Source: Alphaproteobacteria bacterium
GTDB taxonomy: Bacteria; Pseudomonadota; Alphaproteobacteria; Rhizobiales; Rhizobiaceae
DNA: 6,696 nt
Reading direction: 5' to 3'
NCBI GenBank assembly: GCA_030428345.1
Contig: JAUIBM010000166.1
Location: forward strand, 1-6,696
Every line of letters starts with the position of its first letter. Position 1 is the stretch's first letter. The notes beneath the pieces are model-generated. The model searched no databases. It saw only the letters and a program-made list of their open reading frames with translations, and was not told where the DNA came from. Both the position numbers and the translations under genes were made by a program. Shown here piece by piece: positions 1-6,696 of this stretch.

Positions 1-681
1 CTGATCGACTATGTCGGGAATCGCGTTCGCTTCATGGTGCATGAGAATTACCGCTTCCGGCCGCATTACATGACCGTGCGCCGATGGCTCGCGGAAGGCC
101 GCATCGGCGCGGTGCGGCACGCAGCAATCTCGTGTCGCGGTTCGGGTCTGTGCCCCCGCGAAGGAGAGGCGCCGTTCCTGATCGAGCGCCAGCCCTATCT
201 GACGAGCTTCCGGCGCAACCTGGTTTTTGAAACCATGATCCATCACCTGGACGTGCTGCGCTGCCTTTGCGGGCCGCTGAATGTTGTCGCGGCGCAACTC
301 AACCGGCTCGCCGAGGGCCTTCCCGGCGAAGACACCGCCGCGATCCTGATGACCGGGCCGGACGGCCTTATCGCCACGGCGGACGGCTGCCTGGTTGCGC
401 CCGGCTATCCGCCGCTGCACGGCGACCGGCTGGAACTGATCGGCAGCAAGGGAACGATCCTGATGGAACTGAACCGAATTTCCATGGTCGGCGAGGATTC
501 GACGGCGCAAGAGGTCGATCTGCTCGGGCGCTATCAGGAGTGCTTCGACACGGTCATGGCGAGCTTCGTGCGCGATCTTGCCGGCAATGCGCCATTCGAG
601 ACCGATCGCCTCGACAATCTGGAGACCCTGCGGCTGATGGAAAGCGTCTACACGGCCGCCGGAGTGGAGGTGGCGACATGA
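1..681 (+). CDS. Gfo/Idh/MocA family oxidoreductase, C-terminal part (5' end outside window)
   Basis: The reading frame is open from base 1 to the TGA at 679-681, giving 226 residues. The family is usually about 330-390 residues, so the N-terminal Rossmann half with its Gly-rich NAD(P) motif and EKP motif lies upstream. The visible part looks like the substrate-binding alpha/beta domain. It has an E-N-Y-R-F stretch at window residues 15-19, the usual first strand after the Rossmann fold. An H81-x-x-D84 motif (IHHLDVLR) matches the conserved active-site His/Asp of the family, and I-G-S-K-G-T at 147-152 is a typical late-domain motif. Members oxidise sugars, polyols or their derivatives with NAD(P) in the cytoplasm. 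The ATG at 34 is internal, because the conserved domain clearly continues upstream of it. The stop overlaps the next start (ATGA), so this gene is in an operon with the SDR, dehydratase and ALDH genes. Family assignment is firm; the substrate is unknown, with an aldose 1-dehydrogenase one reasonable guess. Confidence 0.88.
   Translation: MIDYVGNRVRFMVHENYRFRPHYMTVRRWLAEGRIGAVRHAAISCRGSGLCPREGEAPFLIERQPYLTSFRRNLVFETMIHHLDVLRCLCGPLNVVAAQLNRLAEGLPGEDTAAILMTGPDGLIATADGCLVAPGYPPLHGDRLELIGSKGTILMELNRISMVGEDSTAQEVDLLGRYQECFDTVMASFVRDLAGNAPFETDRLDNLETLRLMESVYTAAGVEVAT
666..670 (+). promoter_or_regulatory. Shine-Dalgarno sequence for the SDR gene
   Basis: GGAGG lies 7 bases before the ATG at 678, inside the end of the preceding gene. 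It decides the start of the SDR gene. The same frame is open much further upstream, back to about 267, but that extension runs through the Gfo/Idh/MocA coding region and has no SDR-like sequence. Confidence 0.7.
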
Positions 682-1499
682 ACCAGCAAGCGCCCAGCCT
701 GACCCCTGCAATCGACTCCGAGCGCATCGCCAGGCTGTTCGACATCAAGGGCATGCGCGTTTTCGTACCCGGGGGCTATGGCGCGATCGGCGAGGCAATC
801 ACCACCGCCATGGCAGCCCATGGCGCGATCGTCTCGGTGGCCGGGCCGAATGTCGAGAAGTCGCGGGCCCTCGCGGCGCGGATCGCCGAGGCGGGCGGCG
901 CGGCGCATGGATTTGAACTCGACGCGCGCGACATCGGCTCGATACGGGCGGCGACGGCGGATGTCATTGCCGCGATGGGCGGTATCGATGTTCTGGTGAA
1001 CTGCGTCGGCATCCAGCGCGAACAGCATCTGATGGAGGTGACCGAGGAGGCCTTCGACGACGTCTATCGCACCAATCTCAAATCGGCGATGTTCCTCGCC
1101 CAGGAAACCGCCCGCGACCAGATCGCCCGCGCCAAGGGCGGGCGGCAGATCCATATCCTGTCGGTGCGATCGCAACTCGCCCTCCGCGGGCGCGGTTACT
1201 CGGCCTATTGCTCGAGCAAGGGCGGCCTCGCCATGCTGGTCAAGCAGCATGCGATGGAGCTTGCCCCGCACAACATCACCGTGAACGGCGTCGCCCCGAC
1301 ATTCATCCAGTCGGACCGCATTCGTCCGCATCTGGACAAGCCGGAATTCCGGGACTTCATTTTCGAGCGCAATCCGCTCGGCCGCATCGGCGATCCGCTG
1401 GAGGTCTGCGGGCAGGTGATCGCGTTCGCGGCGCCCGCCGGCAGCTACATGACCGGACAGATCGTCTATGTCGACGGCGGCGTGACGGCTTCGCAATGA
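678..1499 (+). CDS. SDR family NAD(P)-dependent oxidoreductase (gluconate 5-dehydrogenase/KduD-like)
   Basis: This is a 273-residue classical short-chain dehydrogenase. It has an N-terminal extension of about 25 residues, then a Rossmann fold. The cofactor loop is P-G-G-Y-G-A-I-G at 31-38, the place of the usual TGxxxGIG. N-C-V-G at 108-111 replaces the usual NNAG. Asn133 is the conserved active-site Asn, Ser162 or Ser165 the catalytic Ser, and Y177-C-S-S-K181 the YxxxK pair. The C-terminal region has N-P-L-G-R-I-G at 232-238 and a Y-V-D-G-G ending typical of the family. Overall it resembles gluconate 5-dehydrogenase and 2-keto-3-deoxygluconate dehydrogenase types, which oxidise or reduce a hydroxyl of a sugar acid. 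The start at 678 overlaps the upstream stop and has GGAGG 7 bases before it; its own TGA overlaps the dehydratase ATG. A role on an aldonate or 2-keto-3-deoxy acid is inferred from the neighbours. The substrate is not determined. Confidence 0.9.
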   Translation: MNQQAPSLTPAIDSERIARLFDIKGMRVFVPGGYGAIGEAITTAMAAHGAIVSVAGPNVEKSRALAARIAEAGGAAHGFELDARDIGSIRAATADVIAAMGGIDVLVNCVGIQREQHLMEVTEEAFDDVYRTNLKSAMFLAQETARDQIARAKGGRQIHILSVRSQLALRGRGYSAYCSSKGGLAMLVKQHAMELAPHNITVNGVAPTFIQSDRIRPHLDKPEFRDFIFERNPLGRIGDPLEVCGQVIAFAAPAGSYMTGQIVYVDGGVTASQ

Positions 1500-3214
1500 C
1501 CCGGCTGCGCTCCTCCCGCTGGTTCGACACCGATGATTTGCGTGGCTTCGGCCATCGCTCGCGTCTCATGCAGATGGGCTATTCGCGCGAGGACTGGGAA
1601 GGTCGTCCGGTCATCGCCATCCTCAACACCTGGTCGGACATCAATCCCTGCCATGCCCATTTCCGCTCGCGCGTGGAAGACGCGAAACGCGGTGTGCTGC
1701 AGGCCGGCGGCTTCCCCATCGAACTGCCGGCGCTTTCGCTTTCGGAGAACTTCGTCAAGCCCACCACCATGCTCTACCGCAATCTGCTCGCGTTGGAGAC
1801 CGAGGAATTGCTGCGCTCGCATCCGGTCGACGGGGCCGTGCTGATGGGCGGCTGCGACAAGACCGGTCCGGCCCTGCTGATGGGCGCGATTACCATGGAT
1901 CTGCCCGCGATATTCCTGCCGGCGGGTCCCATGCTACGCGGCAATCTGCGCGGCGAGGTGCTGGGGTCGGGCTCCGATGCGTGGAAATACTGGGACGACA
2001 GAAGGGCGGGAAAGATCGGCCTGGAGGAATGGCAGCAGGTCGAGGCGGGAATCGCCCGATCCTACGGGCATTGCATGACCATGGGCACGGCCGCGACGAT
2101 GACCGGCATTATCGACGCCCTGGGAATGAGCCTCACCGGAGCCTCCTCGATTCCCGCCGCCGACGCCAACCACATCCGCATGGCGACCGCGACCGGCCGG
2201 CGTGCTGTCGAACTGGTTCGCGAGGATTTACGCCCGTCGCGCGTCCTTTCGGCGTTTTCGTTCGGCAATGCGTTGAACGTGGCCATGGCGATGGGATGTT
2301 CGACCAACGCCATCATTCACCTGATCGCCCTGTCGCGCCGGGCCGGATTTCCGCTGACGCTGGATGATTTCCACGCCGCCGGGCAGCGGGTTCCGCTGCT
2401 GGCGAACATCCGCCCGTCCGGCGAGGCCTACCTCATGGAGGATTTCTTCTATGCGGGCGGGTTGCGGGCGCTCATGGCGCAAATGGGCGCGTTCATCGAC
2501 GGTTCCGCCCGAACCGTCGGCGGGCGGACGATCGGCGAAGAAATCGCGGGCGCGGAGACCTTCCTGCCCGACGTCATTCGCGGCCTTGGCAATCCTGTCT
2601 CCACCCAACCGGCCATGGCTGTCTTGCGCGGCAATCTTGCGCCGGATGGCGCTGTGATGAAGCCGTCAGCCGCCGATCCACGCCTGCTCAAGCATCGCGG
2701 CCGGGCGGTCGTCTTCGACAGCTATGGCGAGATGAAGGCGCAGATCGACGACCCCAAACTGGACATCACGCCGGACGACGTCCTCATCATGCGAGGCGCC
2801 GGGCCGCAGGGCGGGCCGGGCATGCCGGAATGGGGCATGCTGCCAATTCCGAAATATCTCCTGGAACAGGGCGTCCGCGACATGCTCCGGCTGTCCGACG
2901 CGAGAATGAGCGGCACCAGCTATGGCGCCTGCATTCTGCATATTGCTCCGGAGGCGCATGTCGGCGGTCCGCTGGCGCTGGTGCGCACGGGGGATTTCAT
3001 CGCGGTGGACGCCCGCGCCGGCCGGTTGGACATGGAGGTCGACGCTGACGAACTCGCCCGCCGCCGCGCGGAATGGAGCAGGCCGCAAGGCAGGTTCGGA
3101 CGCGGCTATGGCTGGGTCTATGCCAGGCACGTGCTGCAAGCCGACCAGGGCTGTGATTTCGAATTCCTGGAGACCGGATTCGGTCCGGACGTGCCTGAAC
3201 CCGAGATCTTGTGA
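1496..3214 (+). CDS. IlvD/Edd family dehydratase, sugar-acid type (L-arabonate dehydratase-like)
   Basis: This 572-residue protein has the length and layout of pentonate/hexonate dehydratases, which remove water from an aldonate to give a 2-keto-3-deoxy acid using a [2Fe-2S] cluster and Mg2+. The three expected cluster cysteines are present: Cys52 (in N-P-C-H-A-H), Cys120 (G-G-C-D-K-T-G-P) and Cys193 (G-H-C-M-T-M-G-T-A). The metal/carbamate group Glu84, Asp121, Lys122 and Glu445 is intact, and so is the catalytic Ser472 (M-S-G-T-S-Y-G). By recalled alignment these match C59, C127, C200, E91, D128, K129, E453 and S480 of Rhizobium L-arabonate dehydratase. Near Glu445 it has E-W-G-M where that enzyme has E-V-G-N, and M-G-C-S-T-N at 266-271 where G-G-S-T-N is usual, so the substrate may differ. 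The ATG at 1496 overlaps the SDR stop and has no clear Shine-Dalgarno, which suggests translational coupling. The frame is open upstream to 1208, but that extension is the SDR gene read out of frame. Alternatives are D-xylonate, L-fuconate or another aldonate dehydratase; true dihydroxy-acid dehydratase (IlvD) is less likely. Confidence 0.92.
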   Translation: MTRLRSSRWFDTDDLRGFGHRSRLMQMGYSREDWEGRPVIAILNTWSDINPCHAHFRSRVEDAKRGVLQAGGFPIELPALSLSENFVKPTTMLYRNLLALETEELLRSHPVDGAVLMGGCDKTGPALLMGAITMDLPAIFLPAGPMLRGNLRGEVLGSGSDAWKYWDDRRAGKIGLEEWQQVEAGIARSYGHCMTMGTAATMTGIIDALGMSLTGASSIPAADANHIRMATATGRRAVELVREDLRPSRVLSAFSFGNALNVAMAMGCSTNAIIHLIALSRRAGFPLTLDDFHAAGQRVPLLANIRPSGEAYLMEDFFYAGGLRALMAQMGAFIDGSARTVGGRTIGEEIAGAETFLPDVIRGLGNPVSTQPAMAVLRGNLAPDGAVMKPSAADPRLLKHRGRAVVFDSYGEMKAQIDDPKLDITPDDVLIMRGAGPQGGPGMPEWGMLPIPKYLLEQGVRDMLRLSDARMSGTSYGACILHIAPEAHVGGPLALVRTGDFIAVDARAGRLDMEVDADELARRRAEWSRPQGRFGRGYGWVYARHVLQADQGCDFEFLETGFGPDVPEPEIL

Positions 3215-3216
3215 CG

Positions 3217-3222
3217 AGGAGG
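3217..3222 (+). promoter_or_regulatory. Shine-Dalgarno sequence for the aldehyde dehydrogenase gene
   Basis: AGGAGG sits in the 15-base gap after the dehydratase stop, 7 bases before the ATG at 3230. It is the strongest ribosome-binding site in the window and fixes the aldehyde dehydrogenase start. Confidence 0.8.
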
Positions 3223-3229
3223 AGCGACA

Positions 3230-4669
3230 ATGGCGGATACGCAACCGAAACTGCTGATTGGCGGAGAATTCCGGTTGGTGGGCGGCGCCGATCCGATCCC
3301 CGTGATCAACCCATGCACCGAAGAGGTGCTCTGGCGGGCGCCGGCCTGTTCGGCGCAGGATGTGGCGGAGGCGCTCTCCCATGCGCGCAAGGCGCAGGCC
3401 TCGTGGAGCAACATTCACGGCTGGGAGCGCGGCCGCATCTTGCGAAGCGTCGCTGCTCAGATGCGGGAGCGCACGGACCGGATCGCGCGGGCGCTCTCAC
3501 TGGAAATCGGCCGTCCCTACACACAGGCGGCAGGGGAGGTGGGCGCGGCGATCGAACAATTCGAATGGTTCGCGGGTGAGGCGGAGCGGCTGTTCGGGGA
3601 GACGATCGCATCGCGGCAGGGCGGGCGGCTCGTGATCGAACACGAACCGGTCGGCATCTGCGCCGCCTTCACGGCCTGGAATTTTCCGGTCAATCTGCCA
3701 GTGCGGAAGATCGCGCCCGCGCTTGCCGCGGGTTGCGCCATCCTAGTGCGTCCTTCCGAGCAGGTTCCGATGACCTCCACGCTTATCGCCGAAGCTTGCG
3801 TGGCTGGCGGGGTTCCCGACGGGGTGGTGCAACTCCTGCTGGGCAAGGCCGCCGACATCACCCCGGCGATCATGGCGGCCGAGGAAGTGCGCAAGATCTC
3901 CCTGACCGGCTCGACGCGCGTCGGAAAGATGCTGTTGGCCGAGGCGGCGCAGACGGTCAAGCGCTGCTCGATGGAACTGGGAGGCCATGCGCCGGTCGTC
4001 GTCTGCGCCGATGCCGATGTCGAGGCCGCGGCGGTGCAATGCGCCGGATTCAAGTTCCGCAATGCCGGGCAGGTCTGCATCGCTCCCAATCGCTTCTATG
4101 TGGAGGAGGGCGTTGCCGACCGTTTCCTGGCGACGATGAAGGCCGAGGCGGAAAAACTGGTTGTCGGGGACAGCCAGGACGAGGCCTCGTCGATGGGGCC
4201 GCTCACCCTGCCGTCCGGCCGCGAAAAGGTGGAGAGGCTGATCGCCGACGCCCTGGACAAGGGCGCGCGGCTGACGACCGGCGGGCGGCGGCCGCAAGGA
4301 AGGAATGCCGGCTATTTTCTTGAGCCGACCATCCTGGCCGACGTTCCGGACAATGCGGACATCATGTCGGAGGAACCGTTCGGTCCGGTCGCGCCGGTCG
4401 CCACCTTTCGCAAGCTGGACGATGCGATCGAGAGGGCCAATTCGACACCCTACGGTCTCGCCGCCTATGCCTTCACCGCCAGCCAGGGCAAGGCGGCGGC
4501 GCTCTCGCGCGGTCTGCATGCGGGCATGGTGGGCGTCAATACCTTCCTGATCGCCCATGCCGAGGCGCCCTTTGGCGGCATCGATCATTCCGGCATGGGC
4601 CGCGAAGGCGGACGGGAGGCGATCCGCGACTACCAGAACACGAAGCTCAGCCACATGATGCCCGCATGA
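3230..4669 (+). CDS. NAD(P)-dependent aldehyde dehydrogenase (succinate-/2-oxoglutarate-semialdehyde dehydrogenase-like)
   Basis: This is a complete 479-residue aldehyde dehydrogenase, normal for the superfamily, which oxidises an aldehyde to the acid through a cysteine thioester. The visible catalytic set is Asn151 (A-W-N-F-P), Glu249 (E-L-G-G), Cys283 (G-Q-V-C) and Glu382 (E-E-P-F-G-P). The cofactor loop L-T-G-S-T-R-V-G is at 225-232. The C-terminal F-G-G-x-x-x-S-G-x-G-R-E-G-G at 448-461 is typical of the family. Arg174 (V-R-P-S-E) stands where nearly all members have Lys contacting the cofactor ribose. The general pattern is closest to the succinate-semialdehyde and alpha-ketoglutarate-semialdehyde dehydrogenase group. 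In a pentose oxidative pathway the product would be 2-oxoglutarate; lactaldehyde or glycolaldehyde oxidation is an alternative if the route ends in an aldolase. It is the last gene of the operon: its TGA at 4667 is 28 bases from the end of the opposing RND gene. Family call is very firm; the substrate is inferred. Confidence 0.93.
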   Translation: MADTQPKLLIGGEFRLVGGADPIPVINPCTEEVLWRAPACSAQDVAEALSHARKAQASWSNIHGWERGRILRSVAAQMRERTDRIARALSLEIGRPYTQAAGEVGAAIEQFEWFAGEAERLFGETIASRQGGRLVIEHEPVGICAAFTAWNFPVNLPVRKIAPALAAGCAILVRPSEQVPMTSTLIAEACVAGGVPDGVVQLLLGKAADITPAIMAAEEVRKISLTGSTRVGKMLLAEAAQTVKRCSMELGGHAPVVVCADADVEAAAVQCAGFKFRNAGQVCIAPNRFYVEEGVADRFLATMKAEAEKLVVGDSQDEASSMGPLTLPSGREKVERLIADALDKGARLTTGGRRPQGRNAGYFLEPTILADVPDNADIMSEEPFGPVAPVATFRKLDDAIERANSTPYGLAAYAFTASQGKAAALSRGLHAGMVGVNTFLIAHAEAPFGGIDHSGMGREGGREAIRDYQNTKLSHMMPA

Positions 4670-4674
4670 GCGAG

Positions 4675-4687
4675 CGCGCAGGGCGCG
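4675..4687. terminator. Short GC hairpin between convergent genes (possible weak terminator)
   Basis: CGCGC at 4675-4679 and GCGCG at 4683-4687 form a perfect 5-bp stem with a 3-base loop, inside the 28-base gap between the aldehyde dehydrogenase and RND stop codons. No T-run follows on either strand, so it is not a standard intrinsic terminator. In GC-rich DNA a stem of this size can arise by chance. Confidence 0.2.
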
Positions 4688-4697
4688 GCAACCGGGA

Positions 4698-6696
4698 TTA
4701 GTCGGAAACCGCTTGCGTCTCCTCGCGCGGGATCCGGAACCAGGCGACATAGAGCGCCGGCAGGAAGAGCAGCGTCAGGACGGTGCCCACCACGATCCCG
4801 CCCATCATTGCGTAGGCCATGGGTCCCCAGAACACCTCCCTGGAAATCGGGATGAGGGCAAGGGTAGCCGCCGCCGCCGTCAGCAGGATCGGCCGCATTC
4901 GATGCTCGGTCGCCTCGACGACCGCGCGCCACGGCGGAACGCCCTCCGTCCTGAGATTCTCGATCTGTATAACAAGAATGACGGAGTTTCGTATCAGGAT
5001 TCCCACCAGCGCGAGCACGCCCAGTATCGCGACGAATCCCATCGGGGCATTGCTCATCAGCAGCGCCGCCACCACGCCGATCAAGGCCAGCGGGGCCACG
5101 GCGAACACCAGGAACAGGCGGCTGAAACTCTGGAGCTGGAACATCAGCAACGTCGCCATGGTGAACAGCATGAGCGGGGCGACGGCAATGATCGGCCCCT
5201 GGGACTCGGCGCTGGATTCCACCGAGCCGCCGATCTCGACCTGATATCCGACGGGCAGGGTGCTCTCGAACTTCTCCACCTGCGGCGTCAGCTGTTGGAC
5301 GATGGTGGCCGGCTGGGTGGGACCGGTCACCGCCGCTTTGATGGTGATGGTGGGGATGCGGTCCCTGCGGGCGATCATCGGCTGTTCCAGTTCATACCGA
5401 AACTTCGCGATTGCCGACAGCGGTACGGATTTGCCGCTGGAATTGGGAAGTTGCAGGTCTCTCAGTGTCTCGATCGAACCGCGCTCGGAATCCTGGGCCC
5501 GGCCGATCACGTCGACGAGATAGATCGCATCCCTGATCTTGGTCACCACGGACCCCTCGACGATGCTGTTCAGCCCCGTGGCGATGTCCTCCGAGGAAAT
5601 GCCGAGCTGGCGCGCCTTGTCCTGCAGGACGTCCACCTTCACGACCCGGGAGGGTTCGTTCCAGTCATAGCTCATGTTGGAAAGCAGCGGGTTCTGGTTG
5701 ACGATGCTCCCCAATTGCAGCGCCAGCTGGCGAACCTTCTCCACGTCCGGCCCGCTCACCCGGTATTGAACGGGCTTGCCGACTGGAGGTCCGATGTCCA
5801 GAAGCTTGACGAAGGCGTCGGTGCCGGGAAACGTCTTGGTGAGATAGTCCTGAAGGTCCTTGCGAAGACGGTTCCTCGCTTCCAGGTCCCTGGCGACAAT
5901 CACGATCTGGCCGAACCAGGCGGCAGGCGTCTGCACGTCATAGGACAGGATGAAGCGCGGAGCGCCCTCGCCGACATAGGTCGACCAATGCTCGATATCC
6001 GGGTTGCCGGAGAGCTTTGCCTGTTCGAATTGCGCCATCTGCCTGTTGGTCTCGGTGATGGTGCTGTTTTGCGGCAGGTTCCAGTCGACGATCAGCTCGA
6101 CGCGGTCGGAGGCCGGGAAAAATTGCTGCTGCACCAGTCCCAGCCCGCCGACCGAGACGGCGAAGGCGAGGATCGTCGCAACGATCGTTACCCAGCGCCA
6201 GCGCATTGCGACGAGGAGCAGCCAGGAAAACGCGGCGGCCAGCCGGCCCTTCTTTTCATGATGCGATTTCATGGACGCCGGCAGGATCGTGACGCCCAGG
6301 AGCGGCGTGAACAGGACCGCGACGACCCAGGAGACAAGCAGCGAAACGGCGATCACGACAAACAGCGTGAAGGTGAATTCGCCAGCGGCGCTGTTGTTGA
6401 GGCCGATCGGAATGAAGCCCGCAACCGTGACCAGCGTGCCCGTCAACATCGGGAAGGCGGTGGAGGTGTAGACATGCGTCGCCGCCTTGCGCAGCGTGTC
6501 GCCGGCCTCGAGCCGCGAGACCATCATTTCCACCGCGATCATGGCGTCGTCGACCAGCAGTCCGAGGGCGATGATCAGGGCGCCCAGCGAAATCCGCTGC
6601 AGGGAGATGCCGCTATATTCCATGACGACGAAGGTGATGGCGAGCACCAGCGGAATCGAGATCGCGACGACCATGCCGGCGCGCACGCCCAGGCTG
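4698..6696 (-). CDS. RND superfamily efflux permease, C-terminal part (5' end outside window)
   Basis: The reverse frame runs from the right edge to the TAA at 4698-4700, giving about 665 residues. RND permeases of the AcrB/HAE type are about 1,030 residues, so roughly 360 N-terminal residues are missing. The GTG at 6686 is an internal Val, because the membrane segment continues upstream. Numbering from that GTG: TM3 is about 5-22, TM4 about 34-54 with the proton-relay pair Asp46-Asp47 (matching AcrB D407/D408), TM5-TM7 about 77-185, a periplasmic porter/docking region about 190-495, and TM8-TM12 about 498-650. Arg566 (in I-R-N-S-V) occupies the place of the relay Lys940 of AcrB, and Thr603 may match its TM11 Thr. 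The protein would be the inner-membrane pump of a tripartite complex with a periplasmic adaptor and outer-membrane channel, exporting drugs or other small molecules by proton exchange. Neither partner is in the window. The heavy-metal (CzcA) branch seems less likely. The substrate is unknown. Confidence 0.92.
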   Translation of the reverse strand, partial: SLGVRAGMVVAISIPLVLAITFVVMEYSGISLQRISLGALIIALGLLVDDAMIAVEMMVSRLEAGDTLRKAATHVYTSTAFPMLTGTLVTVAGFIPIGLNNSAAGEFTFTLFVVIAVSLLVSWVVAVLFTPLLGVTILPASMKSHHEKKGRLAAAFSWLLLVAMRWRWVTIVATILAFAVSVGGLGLVQQQFFPASDRVELIVDWNLPQNSTITETNRQMAQFEQAKLSGNPDIEHWSTYVGEGAPRFILSYDVQTPAAWFGQIVIVARDLEARNRLRKDLQDYLTKTFPGTDAFVKLLDIGPPVGKPVQYRVSGPDVEKVRQLALQLGSIVNQNPLLSNMSYDWNEPSRVVKVDVLQDKARQLGISSEDIATGLNSIVEGSVVTKIRDAIYLVDVIGRAQDSERGSIETLRDLQLPNSSGKSVPLSAIAKFRYELEQPMIARRDRIPTITIKAAVTGPTQPATIVQQLTPQVEKFESTLPVGYQVEIGGSVESSAESQGPIIAVAPLMLFTMATLLMFQLQSFSRLFLVFAVAPLALIGVVAALLMSNAPMGFVAILGVLALVGILIRNSVILVIQIENLRTEGVPPWRAVVEATEHRMRPILLTAAAATLALIPISREVFWGPMAYAMMGGIVVGTVLTLLFLPALYVAWFRIPREETQAVSD

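Noticed and set aside
267..677. Possible N-terminal extension of the SDR
   Set aside because: The in-frame sequence is a shadow of the Gfo/Idh/MocA gene. The ATG at 678 has a good Shine-Dalgarno and gives a normal SDR length.
1341..1352. Perfect 12-base palindrome CCGGAATTCCGG
   Set aside because: It lies inside the SDR coding region and encodes ordinary residues (PEFR region). There is no second copy or operator context, so it is most likely chance.
1208..1495. Possible N-terminal extension of the dehydratase
   Set aside because: The frame is open, but this stretch is the SDR C-terminal region read in another frame. Homology to the dehydratase family begins only just after the ATG at 1496.
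648..1496. Long antisense open frame of 282 codons opposite the SDR gene
   Set aside because: It mirrors the SDR gene, has no recognisable domain and is Arg/Asp/His-rich in the way GC-rich shadow frames are. The + strand has a clear SDR with catalytic motifs.
3743..4750. Antisense open frame of 335 codons opposite the ALDH gene and running past its end
   Set aside because: It shows no family motifs and low-complexity Arg/Gly-rich content, and it overlaps two well-supported genes.
6684..6686. GTG as the start of the RND gene
   Set aside because: Transmembrane-type sequence continues upstream to the window edge, and about 360 residues of the family are missing, so this is an internal Val codon.

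Overview
This GC-rich window reads as a piece of an alphaproteobacterial, probably Rhizobiales-type, chromosome or large replicon. That assignment is an inference from codon use and protein flavour; no rRNA or other taxonomic marker is present. It is almost entirely coding. Five protein genes are supported, and the two at the window edges are incomplete.

Bases 1-4669 (+ strand) hold the 3' part of a tightly packed sugar-acid-type catabolic operon. In order it contains the C-terminal two thirds of a Gfo/Idh/MocA oxidoreductase, an SDR oxidoreductase, an IlvD/Edd-family [2Fe-2S] dehydratase of the sugar-acid (L-arabonate dehydratase-like) branch, and an NAD(P)-dependent aldehyde dehydrogenase. 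The first three genes are joined by two 4-base ATGA stop/start overlaps. The fourth follows after 15 bases that carry a strong Shine-Dalgarno sequence. The set fits a non-phosphorylative oxidative route: a dehydrogenase acts on a sugar or polyol, the dehydratase turns an aldonate into a 2-keto-3-deoxy acid, and the aldehyde dehydrogenase oxidises a semialdehyde or aldehyde product. The substrate cannot be read from sequence. The lactonase, aldolase or second dehydratase, transporter and regulator that would complete such a route are not in the window and may lie upstream of base 1.

Bases 4698-6696 (- strand) hold the C-terminal roughly 65% of an RND-superfamily inner-membrane efflux permease. 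It runs convergently to the operon, with only 28 bases between the two stop codons. Its N-terminus and any membrane-fusion partner lie beyond the right edge. There is no obvious functional link to the operon.

No tRNA, rRNA, CRISPR array, insertion sequence, prophage or origin was seen, and no intergenic stretch exceeds 28 bases. I found no clear new system. The points most worth a second look are the substrate of this four-enzyme operon and several departures from family motifs: the SDR cofactor loop and catalytic spacing, the dehydratase active-site loops, and an Arg replacing a near-invariant Lys in the aldehyde dehydrogenase.
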